The notes below the pieces were generated by a model that worked only from the letters and a program-made list of their open reading frames with translations, ran no database searches and had not been told where the DNA came from. A program made the translations under genes and the position numbers. This document shows, one piece after another, positions 42,531 to 50,745 of a stretch of 64,000 bases of DNA; within the stretch, counting starts at the first letter, position 1, and the number at the start of each line of letters is the position of its first letter. Origin of the DNA: Taibaiella sp965229095 (GTDB taxonomy: Bacteria; Bacteroidota; Bacteroidia; Chitinophagales; Chitinophagaceae); the NCBI GenBank assembly GCA_965229095.1, contig OZ245855.1:3782001-3846000 (forward strand). Reading direction: 5' to 3'.

Positions 42531-43706
42531 ATGCAGAAAAAAATCATGCTCCTGGGCTCGGGCGAACTGGGCAAGGAATTTGTAATAGCCGCACAACGGC
42601 TGGGGCAATACATCATCGCAGTCGACTCTTATAACGATGCGCCGGCACAGCAGGTAGCCGATGAACGCGAAGTGATCAATATGCTGGATGGCAGCGAGCT
42701 GGACCGTATTGTGGCTAAGCACCGGCCGGATATCATCGTACCAGAAATAGAAGCGATTCGTACCGAACGTTTTTATGATTATGAGCAACAAGGCATCCGG
42801 GTAGTGCCCAGCGCCAGGGCAGCTAACTTTACCATGAACCGTAAAGCCATTCGTGACCTTGCAGCTAAGGAACTGGGCCTTCGTACGGCCGATTACCGTT
42901 ATGCCAACAGCCTGGAAGAATTACAGGCGGCCGTGGCAGCCGTAGGCATGCCCTGCGTGGTAAAACCTTTAATGTCTTCATCCGGTAAAGGACAATCGGT
43001 GATCAAAGCGGAAGGCGATATTGAAACGGCATGGAACTATGCGCAAAGCGGTAAGCGCGGTGACCAGACCGAGGTGATCGTGGAAGCATTTGTACGATTC
43101 AATTCGGAAATTACCTTGCTTACCGTAACCCAGCAGGATGGCCCTACCTTGTTCTGTTTACCTATCGGCCATCGACAGGAGCGGGGCGATTACCAGGAAA
43201 GCTGGCAGCCTGCCGCCATCACGCCTGCTTATCTGGCCGAAGCGCAGGATATGGCTGCAAAAGTAACGGAAGCGCTTACCGGCGCCGGGATCTGGGGGGT
43301 GGAATTCTTCCTGGCGGATGATGGTGTTTATTTCTCCGAGCTATCGCCCCGTCCGCACGATACTGGTATGGTAACCCTTGCCGGTACGCAAAACCTCTCC
43401 GAATTTGAATTGCATGCCCGTGCGGTGCTAGGCTTGCCGATTGCAGAGATCACCCACGAGCGTAATGGCGCCAGCGCCGTAATCCTTGCGGAGCAGGAAG
43501 GTAGCAAGCCATTATTTACCGGTGTGGAAAAAGTGCTGAGCCAGCCTAAAGCCGATATACGCCTGTTTGGCAAACCAGTTACAAGGCCCTACCGCCGTAT
43601 GGGCGTAGTGCTTACCTACGACCAGCCCGGTACCGATATCGACGGCATCAAGCAACGGGCTATGGACCTGGCTAAGGAAGTAAAAGTGACGCCTACGGCT
43701 GAATAA
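42531..43706 (+). CDS. purT: Formate-dependent GAR transformylase
   Basis: A 391-residue ATP-grasp enzyme that makes formyl-GAR from GAR, formate and ATP in purine synthesis. It begins with the Rossmann-like motif MLLGSGELGKEF, then VVKPLMSSSGKGQS in the ATP-grasp core, GVEFFLADDGVYFSELSPRPHDTG in the active-site region, and the C-terminal subdomain. ATG 42531 gives the usual length; a promoter box sits just before it. Monocistronic. Confidence 0.95.
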   Translation: MQKKIMLLGSGELGKEFVIAAQRLGQYIIAVDSYNDAPAQQVADEREVINMLDGSELDRIVAKHRPDIIVPEIEAIRTERFYDYEQQGIRVVPSARAANFTMNRKAIRDLAAKELGLRTADYRYANSLEELQAAVAAVGMPCVVKPLMSSSGKGQSVIKAEGDIETAWNYAQSGKRGDQTEVIVEAFVRFNSEITLLTVTQQDGPTLFCLPIGHRQERGDYQESWQPAAITPAYLAEAQDMAAKVTEALTGAGIWGVEFFLADDGVYFSELSPRPHDTGMVTLAGTQNLSEFELHARAVLGLPIAEITHERNGASAVILAEQEGSKPLFTGVEKVLSQPKADIRLFGKPVTRPYRRMGVVLTYDQPGTDIDGIKQRAMDLAKEVKVTPTAE

Positions 43707-43775
43707 CCTTGCGTAGCATATAGTGCGTCTATCCTAAAATTTTGTCTTCACCGTTGTTGGTGTTTCACAAGTGTT

Positions 43776-43823
43776 CGGAAGAAATCAAGTCATTATTTTA
43801 TGTTTGATTTCTTCCGTTTTTTT
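43776..43823 (+). terminator. Terminator of purT
   Basis: CGGAAGAAATCAA pairs with TTGATTTCTTCCG and is followed by seven Ts, about 70 bases after the stop. Confidence 0.85.
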
Positions 43824-43917
43824 ACATCCCTGCGCCGCTCTTGGTGCAAAACACCAACAGCAAAAGCGGTTTTATCGTTGATACAAAACAGCAACGATGG
43901 CGGAAAATTTTTGTCGC

Positions 43918-44280
43918 GCTGAGGAATGATACATTGTGCTGCAATCATAGCTCAGTAACATCGTCTTTGCTGGCTTTGACTGGTGCACGGAGCTGCCGGA
44001 CTATCTTAATAACTAAGCGATAAGAGTACCCAAGATCCCTCATTTTACAAGCTGTGCAAGCTACATTCGGAATGACAGCATGAGTGCTGCAGGATGTGTT
44101 ATTCTTCTTTGTTGCAGCGCTGTGCAGCGATAAAGTTTATACGCGATCTATTCCCTTTGCTTCGTGACTCCTTGAATCGCGTCATCCTGAACGAAGCTTT
44201 AGCGGAGTGAAGGATCTTGATCGCTTAGATACCCAAGAGAAATTATACCTTTTGATGTAATCGTAGCTCAGTGACATTTT
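43918..44280 (-). repeat. Long intergenic repeat, copy B (inverted)
   Basis: The reverse complement aligns along its length with 14721-15095. Terminal direct repeats are at 43937-43962 and 44253-44278 (AATGTCACTGAGCTACG-like on the minus strand). The two inner arms are 44034-44076 and 44181-44216 (GTCATCC...GGATC). It fills most of the 695-base gap between purT and the second exonuclease III gene; short open frames inside it have no coding character. Confidence 0.85.
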
Positions 44281-44401
44281 GAAATTTAGAAGAACTCCTG
44301 ATGCGTGAAGTACTTGTATTGTTGCCCGTAGAGCCGTTGCGTGTAATAGCTCTACCAAAAAGTTTGCACTCTCATTGTGCCCCTGTTGATTTCTTTTATA
44401 T

Positions 44402-45169
44402 TTATTGCAGCTCGATCCAGGTGGGGGCATGATCGCTGCTTTTTTCCCAGCCGCGTACATGCCGGTCCACGCCGGCTTTTTTCAGGCGGGTGGCTATGGA
44501 AGGACTCAACAGGAAATGATCTATCCTGAGCCCGGCGTTCCTGCCAAAAGCATCCCTGAAATAATCCCAGAAAGTATAGATCGTTTCGCCGGGATGCAGT
44601 GTGCGAAGTGCGTCGGTCCAGCCTTGTGCCATCAACCGTTGAAATGCCTCGCGGGTCTCTATTCTGAACAAAGCGTCGTTAACCCAGCGTTCCGGTTTAT
44701 ACACATCAAGCTCGGTGGGCATCACATTATAATCTCCCGTCAGGATCACCGGGATATTCTTGTCCATGAGCATTTGGGCATGTTCGGTGAAGCGTTTAAA
44801 CCAATTGAGTTTATAGTCAAATTTGGGACCTGGGTAAGGATTGCCATTGGGTAAATACAAGCAGCCAATCACAATATCGTTGACGGTGGCTTCGATATAA
44901 CGGCTCTGGATATCGTCAAGGTCGCCGGGCAGGCCGCGCTGCACTTCTTTAATTGCTGTTTTAGAAAGTATAGCCACCCCGTTCCAGCTTTTCTGGCCAT
45001 GCCAGATCGCCTGGTAACCGGCGGCTTCTATGGCTGCCAGGGGAAACTTCTCATCGGGGGCTTTAAGCTCCTGCAGGCAGGCTACATCGGGCCGGTCTTC
45101 TTCCAGCCAGCGCAGCAGTACAGGAAGCCTGCCGTTGATCCCATTGACGTTATAAGTGGCGATTTTCAT
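44402..45169 (-). CDS. xth: Exodeoxyribonuclease III, copy 2
   Basis: A 255-residue ExoIII family enzyme. YNVNGINGRLP, LQELKAPDEKFP (metal Glu), the active-site GDYNVMPTELD, RIDHFLLS and the catalytic His in SSDHAPTW are present. It resembles E. coli XthA-type enzymes more than copy 1 does. It is downstream of the DUF1508 gene on the same strand (142-base gap). ATG 45169 is chosen; upstream codons have no similarity. Confidence 0.93.
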   Translation of the reverse strand: MKIATYNVNGINGRLPVLLRWLEEDRPDVACLQELKAPDEKFPLAAIEAAGYQAIWHGQKSWNGVAILSKTAIKEVQRGLPGDLDDIQSRYIEATVNDIVIGCLYLPNGNPYPGPKFDYKLNWFKRFTEHAQMLMDKNIPVILTGDYNVMPTELDVYKPERWVNDALFRIETREAFQRLMAQGWTDALRTLHPGETIYTFWDYFRDAFGRNAGLRIDHFLLSPSIATRLKKAGVDRHVRGWEKSSDHAPTWIELQ

Positions 45170-45311
45170 AGCACGCTGTTTTTGTTCAGAACAAAGATAG
45201 TAACTCCCGGCTTGTCTTGTAAATGGAGAAAGGGAGGGGTATTGGTACGACAAAGCAGTGCCCGGTTAAAGGCGCTGCTTTGGGATTTCTAGAAGGGCGT
45301 TTTCAGGTCGT

Positions 45312-45644
45312 TTAAGTCAGGTCATAAACAGGCGCTGTAGGCGCTTGTTCTTTTACCACCTCAATACCGTGATCTCTTTTCGCTTCAGTAGTATACATTT
45401 CGCTTGTACCGACTACCGAACCGGCAGCATTTTTAAGATTAAAATAGTATTGACCATCTACTGCCCGTTTCTTTTCGTACCGGGTGCTATTGGAGGCATT
45501 GGTCTTTGCTGCGTCAATATCGGCATGGCAGGCGTTTTTTGTTTTGTATTGGGTGCCACGCAATACGATCTCATAATTGTTGGTTGCCCTCAAGTGGTAA
45601 TAAAACGTTCCATTAAGCGATTTTTCAATTTCAAATTTTGCCAT
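45312..45644 (-). CDS. DUF1508 (YegP-like) repeat protein
   Basis: A 110-residue protein with two tandem DUF1508 repeats: FYYHLRATNNYEIVLRGTQY (about 13-32) and YYFNLKNAAGSVVGTSEMY (about 65-84), each followed by an A/D-rich helix (IDAAKTNA). These proteins are small soluble beta-alpha folds with no proven function. Single gene with ATG at 45644. Confidence 0.85.
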   Translation of the reverse strand: MAKFEIEKSLNGTFYYHLRATNNYEIVLRGTQYKTKNACHADIDAAKTNASNSTRYEKKRAVDGQYYFNLKNAAGSVVGTSEMYTTEAKRDHGIEVVKEQAPTAPVYDLT

Positions 45645-46102
45645 TTTTATATTTTATTAAGCCGGGCATTGAATGAGCAGGCGCCGGTTTCCTGGTTACA
45701 TGGTCCATCGATACGCGGGTTGTATCTCGGAAACCTGGTAGTTCATGAGCGTCGGTACACTAATCCGTGCCTGGATGCTGATCCTGTAAAAGGATTGGCT
45801 GCTCCCAGGAAACAGCATCAATAACGGGATGCTGCTTTTTATTCTTCTTTTGTGCTTTGTGCGAGATGTTGTTTACGTTGGCTGGTAATTAAGCTTAATC
45901 ATGCTACCAGCAATATGTTGCTGCCAGCATAAATGAAGATGGGAACCATTGTGATGATATTATTAGAAATTAATAAGTCCTCTGATTTATTTTTAAGGGA
46001 CTACCTGCATGGAGAAAGCAGTGAGATATTATGTTCTCGTATTGTATCTTACCCAGCCAGTCCCTCCTGAACCATACCTTGAAAGATGTATGGTTATCGG
46101 TT
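45645..46102. other. Gene-free stretch
   Basis: The 458 bases hold no open frame I can support and no clear promoter. Only a weak hairpin (AACCATAC / GTATGGTT at 46070-46095) is visible, without a T tract. It borders the caspase locus, and base composition becomes more AT-rich towards 46.0 kb. Confidence 0.4.
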
Positions 46103-46561
46103 TTAGCAAAGATTTTTATGGTACTTGAATTTTACTTTTATATACTCTAGTGCACTATTTACCTCCATTTCCTCTATACCTAATTGCTCAGCTGTAAACA
46201 TTAATGTTGCTATTTCTTTGTCGAAAATTTTCCCTTTGGAGAAGACTGTTTCTGCGCAAAACCAGAATGCAAATAATTTATTTTCCTCATCAACTGCTCT
46301 CGCCGCCCCCTCAATAACATTAAGGGACCCATATTTAATTTGCCACTCTATTGCTTTTTTGAAAAAGAATATTGCATCGATACCATCTAACAAATGTTTG
46401 TACCCGACAATCCATCCATAAATCTGTCCAGATGATTCGTACCATTGATCTGTTGCCCTCCCGCAACCAACTAATAAAGCAATAATTGCATCGCACTGAT
46501 GAGCTGCTTTGTACAACAAATTTTTGTTTTGATTTTCTTTATTCAAATTGAGAGGTTTCAT
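46103..46561 (-). CDS. Unknown protein downstream of the caspase gene
   Basis: A 152-residue, mostly helical protein (starts MKPLNLNKENQNKNLLYKAA) with repeated alpha-helical segments (AIFFFKKAIEWQIKYGSL; LFAFWFCAETVFSK; TAEQLGIEEMEVNSALEYIK). It has no signal peptide or clear membrane helix. It starts 43 bases after the caspase stop and is probably co-transcribed. Its DNA is visibly more AT-rich than its neighbours, which suggests recent acquisition. No family is recognised; it could be an effector, substrate or inhibitor partner. Confidence 0.65.
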   Translation of the reverse strand: MKPLNLNKENQNKNLLYKAAHQCDAIIALLVGCGRATDQWYESSGQIYGWIVGYKHLLDGIDAIFFFKKAIEWQIKYGSLNVIEGAARAVDEENKLFAFWFCAETVFSKGKIFDKEIATLMFTAEQLGIEEMEVNSALEYIKVKFKYHKNLC

Positions 46562-46604
46562 TTTTTTTGATTTTCTAGTAATTGAAAAATGTAGCTTTCA
46601 CATA

Positions 46605-47573
46605 TCAGATTTTGCTTTCGTTGACCAGGCGCCAGTAATGAGCACCCAGCGGTGTAAGCCGGCAGGCTTTGCCTTTCATGGCGGCCCAGTACATATGTTC
46701 CTCTCCTACGGGCTCCACGAGCCCCGCAACCTGCATTTTCTGTAAAGCTTTAAATATGGCCACATGATTTTCTTCCGCAAAGGGAGCGGTATATAGATGC
46801 TTCATTTCCGGATCGTTGGTGTACTCGTACGAAGCGTCAAGCTGGTGCTGCGTTTCGGGCGATGGAAAGTATTCGGTTATCTTTTTGAGGATATGGGCTG
46901 GCATTTTGGGTGCTACATTACGCAGAGAAGTAAACCGGCTTACATTGGTCTTGAATACGGGCCGTTGATCCCAGGATCCTAAAGCCTGATCGATATAAGC
47001 ATAAATGCTGCCAGGTGTAATATGCCCGCTTACATCGGCAGCACCGCCTTTAAGCGCCTCCAGCAAAAGATTGGTAAAAACACCTTTACCATTGACCTCG
47101 ATAGCAACCTCATTCTGCTTGCTGGCCGTTAGGATCGTAATGCCCTCATTAACATGTCCGATGCTGCCGGAAGTAAGTACCGGTGCTGTTATGGCGCCGC
47201 TGTAGCAGCAATCCAGGATAATGATCTTATTCGTAGAGCTGGAATTGTTGGCCAGTGTAAGAATGTCATTCATAGAAATGCCTTCATCATACCGTCGGTG
47301 ATCGGGCGTAACCAGGAAGCCGCCCAACTCATTGATAAAACCATGACCGGAAAAATAGAAAAGTGCTGTTTCACAATTTCCCGAAAACAACTGCGTGATC
47401 AATTCGCGTAGTGTATGCCGCCTAGCTACATTGGTTTCCAACCGTACACTAAAATTGGCGCTGTGGTCGCCATGGGTCTGTATCAGTTCGCTGAAGTCGG
47501 TGGCGTCTTTAACGCAGCCCCGGAGCGGTGCGAAGGGATAATTGTTGATGCCTACTACAAGTGCTTTTTTCAT
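46605..47573 (-). CDS. Caspase-fold (C14) protease with C-terminal winged-helix-like region
   Basis: A 322-residue protein. Residues 1-230 are a caspase/metacaspase domain: VVGINNYPFAPLRGCVKDA, the His motif FSGHG (His77) and the Cys motif DCCYSG (Cys123), both catalytic residues present. Residues about 250-322 (AIFKALQKMQVAGLVEPV... RLTPLGAHYWRL) resemble a winged-helix or adaptor module. It is soluble and should cleave proteins on activation. Its promoter faces the 47761 gene across a shared operator region. Bacterial caspases often act in abortive-type defence; that is inference here. Confidence 0.87.
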   Translation of the reverse strand: MKKALVVGINNYPFAPLRGCVKDATDFSELIQTHGDHSANFSVRLETNVARRHTLRELITQLFSGNCETALFYFSGHGFINELGGFLVTPDHRRYDEGISMNDILTLANNSSSTNKIIILDCCYSGAITAPVLTSGSIGHVNEGITILTASKQNEVAIEVNGKGVFTNLLLEALKGGAADVSGHITPGSIYAYIDQALGSWDQRPVFKTNVSRFTSLRNVAPKMPAHILKKITEYFPSPETQHQLDASYEYTNDPEMKHLYTAPFAEENHVAIFKALQKMQVAGLVEPVGEEHMYWAAMKGKACRLTPLGAHYWRLVNESKI

Positions 47574-47599
47574 TTTTGCTGTATTTTATTTTTATACTG

Positions 47600-47607
47600 C
47601 AAAGGTT
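47600..47607 (-). promoter_or_regulatory. Predicted -7 box of the caspase gene
   Basis: The minus strand reads AACCTTTG, one base off TAnnTTTG, 26 bases before the ATG. The palindrome at 47631-47646 is centred 31.5 bases upstream of its first base. Confidence 0.45.
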
Positions 47608-47630
47608 TTAAGTACGACTGTGCCTACCTA

Positions 47631-47646
47631 TACCTATGGCTAGGTA
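47631..47646. promoter_or_regulatory. Palindromic operator 1 (TACCTA-n4-TAGGTA)
   Basis: TACCTATGGCTAGGTA is a 6+4+6 dyad on the caspase side of the divergent promoter region. Its arms are identical to those of the site at 47681. Confidence 0.65.
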
Positions 47647-47680
47647 ATTTGCCGGAACAGGGGATAATCCTTTTGAGAAA

Positions 47681-47696
47681 TACCTAGCGCTAGGTA
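47681..47696. promoter_or_regulatory. Palindromic operator 2 (TACCTA-n4-TAGGTA)
   Basis: TACCTAGCGCTAGGTA is a perfect 16-bp palindrome exactly 50 bp from operator 1, on the side of the 47761 gene. Confidence 0.7.
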
Positions 47697-47720
47697 TAGG
47701 AAGAGGGGGTGTCGGCATAC

Positions 47721-47728
47721 TACTTTTG
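47721..47728 (+). promoter_or_regulatory. Predicted -7 box of the 47761 gene
   Basis: TACTTTTG matches TAnnTTTG, 32 bases before the ATG. No TTTG -33 box is seen; instead operator 2 lies just upstream, as expected for an activator-dependent promoter. Confidence 0.55.
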
Positions 47729-47760
47729 CCTTATCAATCACACTCAAAAAAACAAAACTT

Positions 47761-48285
47761 ATGAGACAAGACAGTACCAACATCGGACAGACTGAAGCCA
47801 ACATGCAGGCTAACATCGAAACAGCAGGAAGCGCATTCGACTACCTGAAATCCCTTCCCCGCAACCTCGACAGGCCCGCGCTTGACAGCTATAAACGTGG
47901 CCGGGAATCGCAGATCATCGATTATGAAGTAGCGGAAACATTTACGGACAGCTTCAGGGGAACGACAGGTTCTTTTATGATCCCTGTATCCTGGACCTTA
48001 ACAAAGACAGCCTTGCTGAACCTGCTGGGCATTACCGGTCATGTAGGTTATGAAGAAGTAAATGGGGTGCGCTTTTATGCCGGTATCAACTCCGACAACC
48101 AGCTTACCCTGGTTGCTGTTTCGACCAAAGCAGGATCGGGTTGTAATGATGACCTTACCGTAGATGAGTCTTACCCCTACTACGACTTTGCCGATCCTTG
48201 CCCCAACAACTGCAGTGGCAGCGGTAATCTTCGCGTACGGGACGGGCTGGCTGCCCCGCTGAAGGTAGCGGCTGTAGCAATTTAA
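47761..48285 (+). CDS. Unknown soluble protein divergent from the caspase gene
   Basis: A 174-residue protein (starts MRQDSTNIGQTEANMQ) with no signal peptide. The middle (FMIPVSWTLTKTALLNLLGITGHVGYEEVNG; VRFYAGINSDNQLTLVAVSTK) looks like a compact alpha/beta domain; the C-terminal part is rich in Cys, Asn and Ser (GSGCNDD; DPCPNNCSGSG). I recognise no family. Shared divergent regulation with the caspase suggests a functional link, for example as substrate or activator, but that is inference. Confidence 0.75.
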   Translation: MRQDSTNIGQTEANMQANIETAGSAFDYLKSLPRNLDRPALDSYKRGRESQIIDYEVAETFTDSFRGTTGSFMIPVSWTLTKTALLNLLGITGHVGYEEVNGVRFYAGINSDNQLTLVAVSTKAGSGCNDDLTVDESYPYYDFADPCPNNCSGSGNLRVRDGLAAPLKVAAVAI

Positions 48286-48337
48286 TTTTGGGAACAAATA
48301 AGTATTTATTATCTTATCTGCCTAAAACCAAACCACA

Positions 48338-48982
48338 GTGTCACCATCAAGATTTTACTACACCAAGCTTTCGCAAGCCAGCGTATTGCTGCCCATCATT
48401 GCCGGGCTCTGTTACTACAAAAGATTAAACCCTGCCTTCCGGATTTTCTTTTACTTCTTCTTTATAGCCGCCGGCGTAGAATGGGCTTGCACCAATTCAT
48501 TAAAGCTATACCATAATGAAAACAATCTGCCTTTAATGCACTTCTTCGTTTTAGTAGAGTTTTTGGTATTTTCTTTAATGTACTACCTGCACTACAAAGG
48601 AAACAGAATGGGCCGCCTCCTGATCGGCATCAATACGCTGGTTGGCATTGGCATGGTATTTATAGGTCTATGGAAGACCAGTATCTGGGGCTATCCTACC
48701 CTGGGCCGTTGTTACAGCGCTGCTTCTTTAACTCTCTATGCGTTGATCTATTTCTTTTTCCTGTTTAAGGATATAAAACAGGATGGCCAGGGTGAACCTA
48801 TGTTCTGGCTGAGCGTTGCGGCTCTGGTTTACTTTGGTATAAATATCTTTTATTTTTTATTCAGTAGCTATCTCCTGCGCAAAGCTGTTTTTATAGAATC
48901 TGCGGGCTGGCTTTTCCATGGTGCGTTGAATATTATTGCTCATTGTTTATACGCAAAAGCATTCACATGTTTCAGGAAATAA
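48338..48982 (+). CDS. Seven-helix-like membrane protein (probable sensor)
   Basis: A 214-residue integral membrane protein with about 6-7 hydrophobic helices spread over its whole length (ASVLLPIIAGLCYY; IFFYFFFIAAGVEWA; HFFVLVEFLVFSLMYYL; LIGINTLVGIGMVFIGLW and so on). It starts with GTG 48338, as no ATG lies near the N-terminus. Its end overlaps the kinase gene by 16 bases. The kinase has only one membrane helix and no sensor, so this protein probably provides the sensing part. Confidence 0.8.
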   Translation: MSPSRFYYTKLSQASVLLPIIAGLCYYKRLNPAFRIFFYFFFIAAGVEWACTNSLKLYHNENNLPLMHFFVLVEFLVFSLMYYLHYKGNRMGRLLIGINTLVGIGMVFIGLWKTSIWGYPTLGRCYSAASLTLYALIYFFFLFKDIKQDGQGEPMFWLSVAALVYFGINIFYFLFSSYLLRKAVFIESAGWLFHGALNIIAHCLYAKAFTCFRK

Positions 48983-49758
48983 AAGATGTCACTGTAGTGT
49001 ATTTCCTTACAGGCACAGTATTGTTATTATTACTAGTGGCAGCCATCATTATCTACGCCTTTTTACATCAAAAAAAAGTCGCTCAGTTAAAAACGCTGTT
49101 GTACGAGGAGGATATCCGCAGCCAGCAGGCCATTTTTAATGCATTGCAGGAAGGGCAGGAAAAAGAAAGGGCGCGGTTGGCCGAGGAGCTGCATGATGGC
49201 ATCGGCGCTAAATTATCGGGTTTGAAAATGACCCTGGAATATTTGAAATCGACAGCCACCGAAAATGTAGGGCTGGTGTCCAAAGTGTTTTCAGGCATAG
49301 CCGAAACGCTGGAGGAAGTAAGAGAGATCTCGCATAACCTGCAGCCTTATTATTTCAACGACAGGGACCTGGAACAGTTGCTACTCGGCCATATCGAGCA
49401 GCTTAATGATAGCACCGACGGCTGCCGGTACGACCTGCTGATGAATACACCGGTAAAGGGTATGGAGAAAACGATCAAGCTCCACATCTACCGCATCATC
49501 ACAGAGCTGTTGAACAATATTCATAAGCATGCAAGGGCTAGCCTGGCTTCGGTACAGATCAATGCGGAGCACGATACGCTGGAAATAGTAGTAGAAGACA
49601 ACGGTATCGGGATGGATAATGCCCGTTCTAATTCGGAAGGCATCGGTTTAATGAATATCAACAACCGTATCAATGTCTGTAAGGGAAAGATAAATATCGA
49701 TTCTTCGGAGAAAGGCAGCTCTGTCATTATTGAAATCCCATTAAAAACCACCGCATGA
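48967..49758 (+). CDS. HisKA_3 sensor histidine kinase without a sensor domain
   Basis: A 263-residue kinase. One membrane helix (about 10-32) leads into a coiled coil, the phospho-acceptor His76 in RARLAEELHDGIGAKLSG, an ITELLNNIHKHA N-box and VEDNGIGM / GIGLMNINNRI in the HATPase domain. It lacks any input domain, in contrast to the TPR kinase at 35-37 kb. It overlaps the upstream membrane gene by 16 bases and the regulator by 4, so the three are coupled. Confidence 0.93.
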   Translation: MFQEIKDVTVVYFLTGTVLLLLLVAAIIIYAFLHQKKVAQLKTLLYEEDIRSQQAIFNALQEGQEKERARLAEELHDGIGAKLSGLKMTLEYLKSTATENVGLVSKVFSGIAETLEEVREISHNLQPYYFNDRDLEQLLLGHIEQLNDSTDGCRYDLLMNTPVKGMEKTIKLHIYRIITELLNNIHKHARASLASVQINAEHDTLEIVVEDNGIGMDNARSNSEGIGLMNINNRINVCKGKINIDSSEKGSSVIIEIPLKTTA

Positions 49759-50369
49759 ATGCCCCTGTAACCCTATATATAGCAGACGACCACCAGATCA
49801 TTGTAGACGGATTAAAGCTGTTGATCGGCAGCGAGGATAACATAAGAATTGTAGGTTATGCCTATGACGGCGCTACTGCCCGGGCCGATATCCTGGAAAG
49901 AAAACCTGACCTCGCGCTCCTAGATCGCCGGATGCCCGGCCTGGACGGCTTAGAGCTGATCCTGACGCTGAGAAAGGTGGTACCGGATACAAAGTTCATT
50001 ATCCTTTCGATGGATACCAACCAGCGCTCTATCCGCGATGCAATGAACAGTGGCGCTTCGGGCTACCTGCTGAAAAATGTAGGCAAGGAAGAATTGCGGA
50101 AATGCCTTAAAACCGTATCGGAGGGAGGACAATACTTCCCCGATCTGCAAATTACTAAAAAAGAGACCGATGCCTCATTGTTCACACCAAGGGAGCTGGA
50201 GATATTGAAACTGGTCCTCGAAGAAAAGACTTCGTCGGAAATAGCGGATCAGCTTGTCTTAAGTAGGCTTACCGTAGATACCCACCGCAAGAATATAGGG
50301 CGCAAAACAAATACCAACACCTTGATCGGGTTAATCAACTTTCTCCACGAACACAAAATAGAACTGTAA
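49755..50369 (+). CDS. NarL/LuxR-family response regulator
   Basis: A 204-residue regulator: receiver domain with Asp57 (LALLDRRMPGLDG) and GYLLKNVG, and a LuxR HTH at about 142-200 (FTPRELEILKLVLEEKTSSEIADQL). ATGA overlap couples it to the kinase. NarL-type regulators bind short inverted repeats, so the TACCTA-n4-TAGGTA dyads between the caspase and 47761 genes are a reasonable target; direct evidence is lacking. Confidence 0.93.
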   Translation: MNAPVTLYIADDHQIIVDGLKLLIGSEDNIRIVGYAYDGATARADILERKPDLALLDRRMPGLDGLELILTLRKVVPDTKFIILSMDTNQRSIRDAMNSGASGYLLKNVGKEELRKCLKTVSEGGQYFPDLQITKKETDASLFTPRELEILKLVLEEKTSSEIADQLVLSRLTVDTHRKNIGRKTNTNTLIGLINFLHEHKIEL

Positions 50370-50465
50370 TTATTCGCGGGTACCTACTGCTGCAATCACA
50401 GCAGGCAAAGACGAAACATCTTCGCCTTAAGGCCACGCTTTTTTCAAAACTTTAAATCTAAATCT

Positions 50466-50729
50466 ATGCTCATCATCTTTACATTAACTATTCTCCTCGT
50501 TGTTGTCGCAGCCATCCTTCAATCCGGAAACGAATCCAAGAAACTAGCCGCTCTCAAGCTTAAGTACGACAAGTGCTTAAAGGGTAAGAACAAACGGGCG
50601 GCTCTGGAGGCGGGAAGGGCCTATTACAGTGCCTTGAGGAAAGGCAAAACCCTCACTATTTATGATGAACAGGCTATTACCAATGATCTGAGCACGATGG
50701 GGGTGGATACTTCGTCTCCGGTGCTTTGA
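50466..50729 (+). CDS. Small membrane-anchored protein, first gene of the TIR/tubulin/actin-like operon
   Basis: An 87-residue protein with one N-terminal hydrophobic helix (MLIIFTLTILLVVVAAILQ) and a basic helical cytoplasmic part (KKLAALKLKYDKCLKGKNKRAALEAGRAYYSALRKG read as helices around 25-60). No family is recognised. It lies 96 bases after the regulator and 16 bases before the TIR gene. It could tether or scaffold other products of the operon. Confidence 0.7.
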   Translation: MLIIFTLTILLVVVAAILQSGNESKKLAALKLKYDKCLKGKNKRAALEAGRAYYSALRKGKTLTIYDEQAITNDLSTMGVDTSSPVL

Positions 50730-50745
50730 ATGGCCATCAAACTTA

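Noticed and set aside
43841..44023. Small open frame in the purT-exonuclease gap
   Set aside because: It lies mostly in the second copy of the non-coding repeat and has no start context or family similarity.
46070..46095. Terminator for the gene at 46103
   Set aside because: The stem AACCATAC/GTATGGTT has no T tract on the minus strand.
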